A stretch of DNA of 64,000 bases from Kiritimatiellia bacterium (GCA_016929905.1 JAFGHX010000234.1:1-64000); one strand, 5' to 3'; shown: positions 43,363 through 52,813, counted from the first letter of the stretch. Numbers and translations are program-made. The notes: generated by a model not told the origin, from the sequence alone.

Positions 43363-45945
43363 TTAGAACTTGTCGTCCATGAGCGGCTTGACGTACACGC
43401 GCACCCGGCGGACCCGGGCCGCCGTGTACAGGTAGAACCCAACGCGGTCCTGGCCCTCGCCCAGCAGAGAAGCGGATTCGGCGTGGGCCAGCAACACGGT
43501 ATCGTCCACCACGAGGCGCAACTGGCCCTCGTCGTTTTCGACCACGATCCGGTGCCACCGGTTCGGCGCGATGCGCCGCCGCGGCTGGCGGTCCGCGCAC
43601 AACACCTGACGCGCCCGAAGAATTTGGTGCCGCGTGTTCAGGGCGCCGCCGAACTGGAAGAAATAGCCCGTCGTGTCGGGCTGGGCCGAGCCGGCCTGCA
43701 GGAACGAACTCAGGTCCGAGACGCTGACCTGCGCCTTGCCCGAATCGCCCAACGCGGCGGCCGGCTTGACGTCCGTGACGGCCTCGAACTCGAGGCGCTG
43801 GAAGCCGGGAAAGCACCGGGCGGAAACCAGGATCCCGTTGCCCGCCAGTTCGCCGTCTCTTACCGACCAGTTTCCTTCGACGACGACCCAATCGTTTCCC
43901 GGTTCGCGGCGCTGAAAGTCGTCGCGGAAGGCCAGTTCCCACCCGGCCGCCTCGGCGGGACCGGGTTTGAAGGCCCGCACGGCGGGCGGCGGCGCGAACG
44001 CGGCCCGCTCCCCGGCTGGCGCCGCGGCCCGGGCCTGCTCGGCGGCCTGGCGCTGCTCGGAGGTCAGCGGGCCGAAATGGTCGCGCCCGGTATCGCGCTT
44101 CAGCCCGTAGCGCAGTTGCGGATGGAGAATCGCCAGCGGGTGTTCTTTTTCAAGCCGCTCGATCTTCTCCCAGATAGCCGCGGCCTCGCCAACGGCCTGC
44201 ATGTCGCGCCCGAGACTCTGGCGGACCTTGGCCATGACGGGCACGGCCTGCAACATGAGGCGCGTGAACTCGAGCCCGGCGCGCACAAAAGCCACGCGTT
44301 GGCGGTAGACCTCCGGCCCGGCCGCCACCCGCGCCTCGGCCTGCCGCAGCCGGGCGTCGGCGCGCTCGAAGAAGGCGGCATCGTAGGCGCGGGCCAGGAC
44401 GCGGATCCGCCGTTCGCCGCGGCCCAGGTCGGGCGCGGAGAGCACGGACTCGGTCGTCGCTTCCATCTGCTGCCAGTAGGCCTCGATGTCCGAAGCGGCG
44501 GGCCCGAACCCGCGGCGGTAGTAGTCCGCCAGCACGGCCAGTCCATCCTGCCGGGGGTCCCACGCCAGTTGCGCCATGAGGTAGTACTGCGGCCCCTGGG
44601 TCGCCCAGTGTTCCCGCGCCATGTCAATGAACAGCCCGATGCAACGATGTTCGGCGAGGAACCGGAAGTCCTCGACCGTCCTGCGAAACGCCACCTCGGG
44701 CAGGCCCCAGATGCCGCCGCCCCCGTACCAGATGTTGGGCCGGTAGATCAGGTTCGGCGCCCGCGCCGCCCAAGCCTCGAGTTCCGCCCGTTCCCGGCGC
44801 CGGCCGGCCTCGGACCGGAACGGCAGGCCGCCGACGTACGCCAGAATGACGTTCGGACGCAAGGCGGCCTTGACCGGCTTGGGCTTCGAGGGGCCGTAGG
44901 CCATACCCATCACGAACAGGTCGTCACGGTCGGGAAAGCGCGCCTTGAGCTTGTCGGCCAGGGTATTCCAGAACGTGACGTAGCGATCCGTGGCCGCCAG
45001 GTATTCTTGCGTCAGCCCGCGCCAGTTGTAGCGCCAGGGCTCGCCGTCCGGGTGGTCCCAGGCCCGGCACCGGTCGCACACGCACAGCCCGCTCGAGTGG
45101 CTGTCGTTCTCCTGGGCGTTGAAGATCCGCGCCGTCGGATTGGTGCGCACCGCGGCCTCGACGTTGGCCAACCATTGCGACCAGACCGCGGGATTGGCGA
45201 CGCAGAGTTTCGCCGTCTTCGGCTCCGGATAGCCGCTGCGCGTGCCGTCCGGCTGCAGCGCAAAATAGTCCGGATGCGTCTCGTGATACGCGTCCCACCA
45301 GTTCGCGAACGCGTGCCCGCCGGGCGCCTGCATCGAGTCCAGCGACAGCCGCTGGAGCCGCACCCAGTCGCGGGCGGTGCCGCGGCCACGCCGCGACAGG
45401 TGCAGCACATCCCCGCGCTGCCGGAACTGGGGGTGGTAGCGATAGGTGAAGCTTGGCAGCGCCAGCGTTGGGCGCCGCACGATGTCTTCGCCCAGCGGGC
45501 CGGGCCACAGCCAGCGCACCGCGAGGTGTTTCTGCAGGAAGGTGTACACGGCGTTGGCCGTCCCGTACTCGACCTGCCGGCCCGCCAGCAGGCGGTCGCG
45601 CCCGGCGATCAGCACGTGCCGCCCATTGCAGGCGATCAGGATTTCCTCGGGCTGCTCGAACGCCAGGGGCAGCTCCGGGAAGAGCCGGGCGAGCGTGGGC
45701 TGCACCCCCACCCAGATCGCCGCCGCCGGCGCCGGCTCGGGCGCGCCCGTCAGGACGTCAGGCCGCGCGCCGCTGATCTTCGCGACGTACTCCGCCAAGT
45801 CCGCCGCCGCCCGCCGGGTGGCCTCCGAGGCTTGCGCCGGCACGACAATCGGCGCCCGGCTGATACCCTTGTCCGCCAGCAACAGGTCCGCGTTCGATAC
45901 ATGCGCCGCCAATAGGCCCATCGCCGTCATGACCTGCACCCTCAT
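43363..45945 (-). CDS. Secreted DUF4838 protein with C-terminal laminin-G-like domain
   Basis: An 860-residue exported protein; ATG 45945 has GGGAGGGA upstream and a short signal peptide (to about residue 19). DUF4838 motifs match the 41401 and 47800 copies: EYGTANAVYTFLQKHLAVRW near 125, FANWWDAYHETHPDYFALQP near 214, CVCDRCRAWD near 290 and WGLPEVAFRRTVEDF near 418. The last ~200 residues (FRDDFQRREPGNDWVVVEGN, then GYFFQFGG and VGFYLYTAARVRRVRVYVKP) form a concanavalin-like domain of the DUF1080 or LamG type. Probably binds and processes an exported polysaccharide; the chemistry is unknown. Confidence 0.82.
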   Translation of the reverse strand: MRVQVMTAMGLLAAHVSNADLLLADKGISRAPIVVPAQASEATRRAAADLAEYVAKISGARPDVLTGAPEPAPAAAIWVGVQPTLARLFPELPLAFEQPEEILIACNGRHVLIAGRDRLLAGRQVEYGTANAVYTFLQKHLAVRWLWPGPLGEDIVRRPTLALPSFTYRYHPQFRQRGDVLHLSRRGRGTARDWVRLQRLSLDSMQAPGGHAFANWWDAYHETHPDYFALQPDGTRSGYPEPKTAKLCVANPAVWSQWLANVEAAVRTNPTARIFNAQENDSHSSGLCVCDRCRAWDHPDGEPWRYNWRGLTQEYLAATDRYVTFWNTLADKLKARFPDRDDLFVMGMAYGPSKPKPVKAALRPNVILAYVGGLPFRSEAGRRRERAELEAWAARAPNLIYRPNIWYGGGGIWGLPEVAFRRTVEDFRFLAEHRCIGLFIDMAREHWATQGPQYYLMAQLAWDPRQDGLAVLADYYRRGFGPAASDIEAYWQQMEATTESVLSAPDLGRGERRIRVLARAYDAAFFERADARLRQAEARVAAGPEVYRQRVAFVRAGLEFTRLMLQAVPVMAKVRQSLGRDMQAVGEAAAIWEKIERLEKEHPLAILHPQLRYGLKRDTGRDHFGPLTSEQRQAAEQARAAAPAGERAAFAPPPAVRAFKPGPAEAAGWELAFRDDFQRREPGNDWVVVEGNWSVRDGELAGNGILVSARCFPGFQRLEFEAVTDVKPAAALGDSGKAQVSVSDLSSFLQAGSAQPDTTGYFFQFGGALNTRHQILRARQVLCADRQPRRRIAPNRWHRIVVENDEGQLRLVVDDTVLLAHAESASLLGEGQDRVGFYLYTAARVRRVRVYVKPLMDDKF

Positions 45946-46025
45946 GGCGTCGTCCCTCCCTGCCGCCCGCCTTCGCCCCGAAGGCGTCCGGCGCCGATCC
46001 GTCTTCCGGCCGTCTGCGCCGCAAC

Positions 46026-46871
46026 CTACCGCGTGTTCCGCACCAGCTCGAGCGTCAGCGGAGGATAGGCGATCGCCCCCGTATCGTCCCGGTACTGGCT
46101 GCGGCGCACCCAGGTGAAAAGCTCGGCCGCCCCGCACCCGCAGGCCTGGCCCCGATACTGCGTCATCAGTTTGTGCGCGAAATCCGGGTCGCCCGCCATC
46201 GGCATCTGGCAGCGGTGCCGCCCGATCAATTCCGCCTTCTCGTCAAGGTATCGCGTGCAATCCACGAACGTTTCCCACCGGCAGTTGAAGTCGCCGTGCA
46301 GCTTGTGCGCCTCGCGCCAGTGCAGCAGCGCGCCCCGGTAACCCTGCTCCGCCGCCTGCCAGAACGCGACGGTTGTGAGGAGCCCCGTGGCGAAATGCTC
46401 GACGTTGTGCTGAGCCACGCCGTGCGTCAAAATGCATTCGGGGTCCCGCTCCTGGATCAGGTCCGCGAGCCGCGTCACGCTGGCCGGGTCCTCCGCCGCC
46501 GTGAGAATGCTGGGCACATTCTCCGGCACGCCTTCGGGCAGGACGCACCCGTAGCGCAATTCAAGCCGTTCGCCTTCCGGTCCGGGATTGTAGTGGCGTT
46601 GCGGATGGTCCAGATGGATCGGGGTTGTGCCCAGCGCGGCGGCCGCGTCGTCGCATTCGCCCTTGCGCCGCGCCATCATATCGACGGGGCCTTCGTGCGT
46701 CTTGCGCCGGGTCCCGTCCGGCAACCGCTCCGACACGGCGCCGGACATGTTGTTGGTCGCCATCACGTAGATCACCTCGTAGCCCAAGTCGCGGTACTTC
46801 AACAGCGTGCCGCCCGTCTGAATCTCGATATCGTCGGCATGCGCGCCGACGGACATGATGCTTCTGTTCAT
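46026..46871 (-). CDS. PIG-L family deacetylase
   Basis: A 281-residue protein of the LmbE/PIG-L family of zinc-dependent N-acetylglucosamine deacetylases. The metal-binding motif is GAHADDIEI at residues 8-16 (AHxDD), and a second site includes THGVAQHNVEH near 167. ATG 46871 has GAGGAGA seven bases upstream. It sits within the DUF4838 operon between the broken and intact copies. Removing N-acetyl groups from a sugar would fit a polysaccharide pathway; the substrate is unknown. Confidence 0.86.
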   Translation of the reverse strand: MNRSIMSVGAHADDIEIQTGGTLLKYRDLGYEVIYVMATNNMSGAVSERLPDGTRRKTHEGPVDMMARRKGECDDAAAALGTTPIHLDHPQRHYNPGPEGERLELRYGCVLPEGVPENVPSILTAAEDPASVTRLADLIQERDPECILTHGVAQHNVEHFATGLLTTVAFWQAAEQGYRGALLHWREAHKLHGDFNCRWETFVDCTRYLDEKAELIGRHRCQMPMAGDPDFAHKLMTQYRGQACGCGAAELFTWVRRSQYRDDTGAIAYPPLTLELVRNTR

Positions 46872-47055
46872 TTTTCTATCTCCTCGCGTGCGTTTGGGTT
46901 GACGATAGCGGCGCCGCGAACGGTGGACGACCTGCCCGCAGTGTCTGCGACACAGTGGCTGCCGGCGGGTTGAGACAACCTCCACTCGTTATCCGTTCTC
47001 GTCGCTGTTCTCGTTAACCGATTCCCCGTCTTGACGCTCTTCATGCAACTTCAGT

Positions 47056-47608
47056 CTATGGGACGATGTCTTCGCCCAGTTCGCCGGGCCACAACCAACG
47101 CACGTCCAGATAATCCTGCAGGAAGGTGTAGACGGCGTTGACCGTGCCGTATTCGAACTGTTTGCCGTGGATCTCGACATCGCGGCCCCGCACGTTGAGG
47201 CGGTCGGGATTCCAGCGGTCGCGGCCCGCGATGACGACGTGATCGCGGTTGGCGGCAATCAGAATCTCTTCCGGGTGCGTGAAGGTGAAGTCGATCGAAG
47301 GAAAGAGCCGCTTCAAGACCGGTTGGTATCCGACCCAGATGCCGTGCGGCGGAATGGGGCTGGGCTCCCCTTCGATCACCTCGGGCCTGGCGCCGCTGTT
47401 TTTTTTCGATGTAGTCCGCCAGTTCTTCGGCCGCCCGGCGCGTCATGGGGGGTGCGCCCTTGAAGACAAGGATCGGCGCGCGGCTCACGCCTTTGTCGAC
47501 GAGCACGAGTCTCTCATCGGTCGGTTCCTTCGCATGGGGCCGAACAGCCCACGCGGAAAGGAGCAGGCCGGTCAAGATCAGTCTGCCAATGCTCGGGCTA
47601 CTGTTCAT
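47056..47608 (-). pseudogene. Frameshifted and truncated DUF4838 gene
   Basis: The start region (signal peptide, then VLVDKGVSRAPILVFKGAPP) matches the N-terminus of the neighbouring DUF4838 proteins. At a run of eight A on the minus strand (47399-47406) the frame shifts: removing one A restores EKNSGARPEVIEGEPSPIPP, which continues into HPEEILIAANRDHVVIAGRD and YTFLQDYLDVRWLWPGELGE. The gene then stops with TAG at 47056 right after GEDIVP, where paralogs continue for 500 or more residues. Two independent lesions make this a pseudogene rather than a simple sequencing error. Confidence 0.85.
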
Positions 47609-47678
47609 CTTTCTCTTCCATGCGGCTATCCGTCAGAATCACGCTCGTTGAGCTTGTCGAAAAAGAACTGGGTGAAGC

Positions 47679-47758
47679 GGCCGGGGTGGAACCCGGCCCT
47701 TGACACGGGCCCGAAATGGGCCGCATGGGACACTGGAGGGACGGCTTTCACGCCGTCC
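47679..47758. repeat. Pair of GC-rich hairpins between DUF4838 genes
   Basis: Two perfect 7-bp stems: GGCCGGG-GTGGAA-CCCGGCC at 47679-47698 and GGACGGC-TTTCAC-GCCGTCC at 47739-47758. Just outside lies GTTGAGCTTGTCGAA, a word common in REP-like repeats of many bacteria. Probably an inserted repeat element between the 47800 gene and the broken copy. Confidence 0.45.
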
Positions 47759-47799
47759 TCTCTCGAATGGCGGATCACAATGCGAATTGCTGCGTCCTC

Positions 47800-50439
47800 C
47801 TACCACATCATGTCGTCCTTGGGCGGCTTCGTGTACACCTTCACCTGATCGATTCGAGAACGCGTGTAGATGTAGAAGCCGACCCGGTCGTGGTCGGCGC
47901 CCAGGAGCGAGGCCGCCTCCCGGCCCGCGAAGAGGAGCTTTCCGTCCACCACAAAGCGCAGAATTCCCTCGTCGTTCTCGATCGCGATGTGGTGGATCTT
48001 GTTCGGCACAATGCGAACGGCCGGCTTGCTGTCGGCGAAGACGGGTTCCCCGGCTCGGAGAATGCGGTTGCGGGTATTGATATACCCCCCGAACTGGAAG
48101 AAATAGCCTTTTTTCCACGCCGTTTTGTCGGTTGCGCAGTGAAGCAACGAGCTCAGGTCCGAGACTTTTGCATCCTTGCCGGCGGCATCGCCGAATGCGG
48201 CCGGGGATTCGGCTTTCGTTGCGGCGTCAAACTCCATGCGTTGATACCCGGGGAAGCCTCTCGCCGAGATCAGCGTGCCGGCCCCGACCAGTTCGCCGTC
48301 CACGATTTCCCAATCGCCATCGATTGCCGTCCAGTCCGCGCCCAACTCGCGGCGTTCGAAATCGTCGGTGAAGACCGGTTTCCACCCGGATTTCTCGGCG
48401 GGTTCTAATGCGAAACGTTCCGGTATCGGCAGCGGCTCCACGCTCGCGCCGCTCGCTTCTGCGCCCGCGGTCAGCGCCTTCAGGTCAAGGCCTTCGGCTT
48501 CGGCTTGCTCGGCGGCCTTGCGGTAGTTCGAGGGGACCGGCCCGAAGAACTCCTGGCCGCCGCGCCCCGTCATTCCGTATCGAAGCTGCACGCGGTGCAG
48601 TGCGAGCGGATGCTCCTTCGCCAATTGGTCGATCTTGTCCCAGATGGCCTCCACCTCGCGAACCGCCTTGTAGTGTTTTCCCAGCGTGGCGCGCACCAGG
48701 TTCATCTTGGGGACGGCCTCGAAGGCGAGACGTACGTACTCGTATCCGGCGCGCACATGAGCCAGCCGGTCCCTGTAGACCCGCGGCGCGGCGGCCAGGC
48801 GGGCCCGGGCTTGATCCAGACAGCGGCCTGCCGGTTCCAGGAATTCGCGGTCGTAGATCGCCCTCATGACCCCGATCTTGGCGTATCCGGTGCTGTGGAA
48901 GTCCGGCGATTCCTTGAACTTGCGGTCGGCTTCGTTGGCCAGCGTCCAGTATCGCTCCACATCGTCGGCCGCGGCGCCGAACCCGCGTTCATAGTAATCG
49001 CGCATGACGGCATCGCCGTCCAAATAGGGGTTCCAGGCGAGCTGCGCCATCAGGTAGTACTGCGGCCCTTGCGTGGCCCAGTGCTCGCGCGCCGTATCGA
49101 TGAAGATGCCGATGCAATTGTTGTCGGCCAGGAACCGGAAATCCTCGACCGTCTTCGCAAACGCAATTTCCGGCAGGCCCCACACGCCGCCGCCGTAGTA
49201 CCAGAGATTGGGCCGGTAGGTCATGTTCGGCGCCACCGCCGCCCATTTCCGGAGTTCCTCCTTCTCGTCCGCCCGCCGTTCGTCCGTGCGAAACGGCATG
49301 CCGCCCACATAACCCACAATCACATCCTCGCGCACCTTGGCGGCCACGGGGGGCGGCTTGGAGGGGCCGTAGGCCATGCCGGCCACGTAGAGGTCGGCCC
49401 GATCGGGAAACCGCGCCTTCAGTTCCCCGGCCAGCGTGTTCCAGAACCGGATGTAGCGCTCGCTCATCGCGACGTATTCCCGGGAATGGCCGGCCCATAC
49501 GTAATTGACTTTCGCGCCGTCCGCAGGGTCCCAGGCGCGGCAGCGCTCGCAGATGCAAAGGCCGGTGCGGCTGGAATCGTTCTCCTGCGCGTTGAACACC
49601 GTCACCGCCGGATTCTCCCGCAACGATTGCGCCGCCTCGTCCAGCCATTGCGCCCATACGGCCGGGTTCGACAAGCAGATCTTGGCGTTTTTGGGGCTGG
49701 GATAGCCGCTGCGCGTGCCGTCCGCCTGCAAGGCGAAATACTCCGGATGCGTTTCGTGGTACTTGTCCCACCAGTCCGTGAAGGCATGTCCGCCGGGCAC
49801 CAGCAGCGAATCCAATAGACAACGTTGGACCCGGAGCCAATCGTGTGCCGTTCCGCGCCCGTCGTCCTTGCGGGAAATCCTCAGCACGTCGGCGCGTTGC
49901 CGGAACTGCGGATGATAGCGATGGGTGAAGGGCGCCAGCGCAATCGTGTCGCGCCGAATCACGTCCTCGCCAAGCGGCCCCGGCCAGAGCCAGCGCACGC
50001 CGAGCTGGTCCTGCAGGAACGTGTAGACCGCGTTGGCCGTGCCGTGCTCGACCTGCCGCCCGCCGAGAATCCGATCGCGTCCGGTAATGGCGACGTGCCG
50101 TCCGTCGCAGACGATCAGGACTTCCTCGGGATGCTCGAACTCGAACCGTTCCCCGGGGAAAAGCGTCTGCAAACGCGGCTGAAGCCCGACCCATATGGCG
50201 TGGGGCGGCGGCGTCGCGGGATCGCCCTTCAGTATGGCGGGGCGGGCGCCGGCTGTCTTCTCGATGTAGCCGGCCAGTTCCTCTGCCGCTTGTGCGGTCG
50301 CCGCCGGCGCATTCGCGGCCACGACGATCGGGGCGCGGCTGACTCCCTTCTCCACCACCGTCATGTTCGCGGCCTCGGTCGCTACGGTCATGCCCGTCAC
50401 GATCACACAACCCAGCATCAGCCAAGCGTGCTCCATCAT
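47800..50439 (-). CDS. Secreted DUF4838 protein with C-terminal laminin-G-like domain
   Basis: An 879-residue exported protein (signal peptide to about residue 24, ending near ATEAANM). DUF4838 motifs: EHGTANAVYTFLQDQLGVRW near 130, FTDWWDKYHETHPEYFALQA near 221, CICERCRAWD near 297 and WGLPEIAFAKTVEDF near 425. A concanavalin-like C-terminal domain (FTDDFERRELGADW; GYFFQFGGYINTRNRI; VGFYIYTRSRIDQVKVYTKP) matches that of 43363-45945. First gene of the DUF4838 operon; site D of the 20-bp motif lies 53 bases upstream. ATG 50439 is followed by a second ATG; the ribosome site is weak. Confidence 0.83.
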   Translation of the reverse strand: MMEHAWLMLGCVIVTGMTVATEAANMTVVEKGVSRAPIVVAANAPAATAQAAEELAGYIEKTAGARPAILKGDPATPPPHAIWVGLQPRLQTLFPGERFEFEHPEEVLIVCDGRHVAITGRDRILGGRQVEHGTANAVYTFLQDQLGVRWLWPGPLGEDVIRRDTIALAPFTHRYHPQFRQRADVLRISRKDDGRGTAHDWLRVQRCLLDSLLVPGGHAFTDWWDKYHETHPEYFALQADGTRSGYPSPKNAKICLSNPAVWAQWLDEAAQSLRENPAVTVFNAQENDSSRTGLCICERCRAWDPADGAKVNYVWAGHSREYVAMSERYIRFWNTLAGELKARFPDRADLYVAGMAYGPSKPPPVAAKVREDVIVGYVGGMPFRTDERRADEKEELRKWAAVAPNMTYRPNLWYYGGGVWGLPEIAFAKTVEDFRFLADNNCIGIFIDTAREHWATQGPQYYLMAQLAWNPYLDGDAVMRDYYERGFGAAADDVERYWTLANEADRKFKESPDFHSTGYAKIGVMRAIYDREFLEPAGRCLDQARARLAAAPRVYRDRLAHVRAGYEYVRLAFEAVPKMNLVRATLGKHYKAVREVEAIWDKIDQLAKEHPLALHRVQLRYGMTGRGGQEFFGPVPSNYRKAAEQAEAEGLDLKALTAGAEASGASVEPLPIPERFALEPAEKSGWKPVFTDDFERRELGADWTAIDGDWEIVDGELVGAGTLISARGFPGYQRMEFDAATKAESPAAFGDAAGKDAKVSDLSSLLHCATDKTAWKKGYFFQFGGYINTRNRILRAGEPVFADSKPAVRIVPNKIHHIAIENDEGILRFVVDGKLLFAGREAASLLGADHDRVGFYIYTRSRIDQVKVYTKPPKDDMMW

Positions 50440-50492
50440 GTCTCGTCGCCTTTCCCCATTGCTCCTTGCCCGGTCACGATCACGTTCGCGTT

Positions 50493-50512
50493 CAATATGT
50501 GGATTATTTCCA
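50493..50512 (-). promoter_or_regulatory. 20-bp regulatory motif, site D
   Basis: The plus strand reads CAATATGTGGATTATTTCCA, 17 of 20 identical to site A. On the minus strand it forms the perfect dyad TGTGG-AAATAAT-CCACA when one flanking base is included. It lies 53 bases upstream of the first gene of the DUF4838 operon. The rest of 50440-50664 shows no gene. Confidence 0.75.
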
Positions 50513-50664
50513 CAAATAAATATAGTTCGTTTGCCGGATTTATTCAAGAGGGATTCCCGGCGGGCATGGCGCAGGCCGTGCCCGCGGGCGTCCGGCGACT
50601 CTTGGATCCGATCGCGTTGCCTTTGATTTCGAACAGGAGGCCCGTGGCCTCAGGGACACCCATG

Positions 50665-52281
50665 CTAGCGCGCCGCGGCCCGCGAAGCGTGGCCGTGGCC
50701 CGCCTGATAGTGTGCCCGGACTTGCGCGGCGCTCAGCGCCCGGCTGTAGATCGCGACGAGGTGGAACTCGCCAAGCCACCATTTCTCGCCGTCGTCTTCG
50801 GACGCGAGCAGGAGCCGGAAGCCGGACTGCCAGGTTCGGAAATCGCCGCCCAGTTGCCTGGCCGCACGTTGTTCGCCATCCACGTAGAGGCGTGCTTCGC
50901 CGCTCGCGGCGGCGTACGTTACGACCGCGTGAAGCGGGCGCGCGATATCCGGCCCCAGCGGGGCTTCGAGGATATCGATATTGCCGCGCCCGTTCGGGTT
51001 CTGCAACTGGCCGTCGGGGTCGGTGTTCGTGGTGTGCACGCGAACGATCAGGGTATCGGCCCGCTGCGCGAGCGTGACGTTGCGTGAGGCGCCGCCGCGG
51101 GATACGGACACAATCCGGGCCGGGCCGGTCCGGTTGTCGGCGCCTTGGGCGATGCCCGCCGGCTTGATCCAGGCTTCGAGGGTGAGTTCACGGCTGGCGC
51201 GGCAGGCGTTGAAGATCTTGCTTGCCGGGCCGCGGGATGCGACCCGGGCGTTCGAGTCGATGGCGAGCCCGCCGCCGGGCAGCCATCGGCGTGCGGCTTC
51301 GTTCGGGATGATGAGGTCCAGCGGCATGCCGAACGGCGCGGTGTCATGGACGACGCCCCCCGCCTGCTCCTCGAATGTATACAGAGCGATGAGACCGGTC
51401 TGTGTTCGCCCGCCGACTTGGGGCCGCGCGGCCACGACCAGCGACTTGCCGACCATCGCGAGATAACCGGCCGCCAACACTTCCGCCTGACCGGTGCGCT
51501 TGCAGGTGACGCGTGTCTGGCCGGTTCGCATGTCGACGCGCGTGGATTCGGGCGAGACGTCGACCTCGAACCGTGTTCCGATCACGCGCAACTCGGCGTG
51601 GGGCGTATCGACCTGCATCTCGCGCCCCGGCGGCTGGCGCGTGACGTCGGCCACAAGCCGGCCGCGGGTCTGATAGATCCGCTTGGCGTTCGACTGTCCG
51701 ACGCTATCCAAGCGGGCCGCGGCCGGCCCGTGCCACTCGACGCGTGTGCCGTCGGCAAACGCCGCCGCGGCCATGGCGTCCGGCCCGGCCGTCTGCAGGG
51801 CGTCCCCGTCGTGCAACGCGTCTCTCGGGCTCGGACGGAGCGTCTTGCCGTCGCGCGAGAGGCGGACCTCACCGCGCATCGCGCTCAGCTCCGCCGTTGC
51901 CGGTCGACCCGGAATGGGCGTGAGTTTGCCCATGCGCGTCTGGAGCACGAAACCCAGCCCCAGCAGGATCGCGGCTGCCACGCCGGTAATCCACCGCGGC
52001 CAGGTCGCGGAGCGGAGGTCGACGGGGGGGCGTGGGATGGCTCTTGGACGGACGGGCGGCCGGCCGGCTTGCCGGCGGCGCGGCGCCACAACGGTGTCGC
52101 CGGCCAGGGTTTCGGCGGCAAGCTCACGCATGAGGATATGCATCGACAGTTCCTCGCGAAATCGGCGCGCGAGACGCGGGTCGCGCCGTATGCGTTCAGC
52201 CAGACGCGGCGCTTCCCGTTCGGGCTGCTCGGCGTCGAGGCAATCGGCGAGCAGATTGTCGAATTCCTCATTCATCGGCAT
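50665..52281 (-). CDS. FecR-family anti-sigma factor with C-terminal LamG domain
   Basis: A 538-residue single-pass membrane protein of the same type as 8599-10293. The cytoplasmic N-terminal part (residues 1-95) is rich in charged residues, the membrane helix is WITGVAAAILLGLGFVL (about 97-113), the FecR domain covers about 125-280 (MRGEVRLSRDGKTLRPSP; TPHAELRVIGTRFEVDV) and a LamG domain begins near 295 (GLIALYTFEEQAGG; LTLEAWIKPAG; EFHLVAIYSRALSAAQVR). Its start overlaps the ECF sigma gene by 14 bases. Presumed anti-sigma partner of that sigma, with the LamG part available to sense a ligand outside the inner membrane (inference). Confidence 0.82.
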   Translation of the reverse strand: MPMNEEFDNLLADCLDAEQPEREAPRLAERIRRDPRLARRFREELSMHILMRELAAETLAGDTVVAPRRRQAGRPPVRPRAIPRPPVDLRSATWPRWITGVAAAILLGLGFVLQTRMGKLTPIPGRPATAELSAMRGEVRLSRDGKTLRPSPRDALHDGDALQTAGPDAMAAAAFADGTRVEWHGPAAARLDSVGQSNAKRIYQTRGRLVADVTRQPPGREMQVDTPHAELRVIGTRFEVDVSPESTRVDMRTGQTRVTCKRTGQAEVLAAGYLAMVGKSLVVAARPQVGGRTQTGLIALYTFEEQAGGVVHDTAPFGMPLDLIIPNEAARRWLPGGGLAIDSNARVASRGPASKIFNACRASRELTLEAWIKPAGIAQGADNRTGPARIVSVSRGGASRNVTLAQRADTLIVRVHTTNTDPDGQLQNPNGRGNIDILEAPLGPDIARPLHAVVTYAAASGEARLYVDGEQRAARQLGGDFRTWQSGFRLLLASEDDGEKWWLGEFHLVAIYSRALSAAQVRAHYQAGHGHASRAAAR

Positions 52282-52813
52282 CTCTCGGGCTCGCGCGCGC
52301 TATCTGCGCGCGAATGCATTCGCGCAAGAATCGGCGAACTCGGATGAGCGTTGTCCGCAACGAACCCACCCGCATTCCGATCGCCTTGGCCAGTTTCGGG
52401 CCCTTGAAGTTTCGGCCGTAGCGCGTAAGGAACAGCTCTCGGTTCCGTTCGCTGAGTTGTTCGACGCATGTTCGCAGCCCTCTGCGTTTTCGGTCCCACA
52501 CGTCCTCGTCCGGCTCCTCCTGCGCGATCTCGGCCAGGTATTCGAGCGCCTCTTGTTCGACCGGCGTGGGCGTGCGTTTCGCGGCATCCCAATGGCGCCT
52601 GACCATGTTCCGGGCGACCCCCTTCGCCCAGTTCACGGGGTCGCGCACCTCGTCCAGTCGCTCCTTGCCCCGCGCGATTTCGAGCATGGTTTCCTGGAAG
52701 ATGTCTTCCGACCCGGCGAGATCCTGGCTCATCGCCACGATCACGGCCATGATCGAGTCCCGATGCTCGAGCACCTGCGCGAGAACCGGGTGCGTGTCGG
52801 AATCCCCGACCAT
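52268..52813 (-). CDS. ECF-type sigma-70 factor
   Basis: A 181-residue sigma factor. Region 2 (about 8-80: IVAMSQDLAGSEDIFQETML, VRDPVNWAKGVARNMVRRHW) and region 4 (about 118-165: LSERNRELFLTRYGRNFKGP, LAKAIGMRVGSLRTTLIRVR) are both present. ATG 52813 has GGGAGAG eight bases upstream and is preferred to the longer frame. Its 3' end overlaps the FecR-LamG gene, giving the second ECF/anti-sigma pair in the window. A CotH surface-protein gene lies just upstream in the same direction. Confidence 0.88.
   Translation of the reverse strand: MVGDSDTHPVLAQVLEHRDSIMAVIVAMSQDLAGSEDIFQETMLEIARGKERLDEVRDPVNWAKGVARNMVRRHWDAAKRTPTPVEQEALEYLAEIAQEEPDEDVWDRKRRGLRTCVEQLSERNRELFLTRYGRNFKGPKLAKAIGMRVGSLRTTLIRVRRFLRECIRAQIARASPRDADE

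Noticed and set aside
47399-47406. A8 run as a programmed frameshift site
   Set aside because: The restored frame still stops after GEDIVP, far short of the paralogs, so slippage would not yield a working protein.
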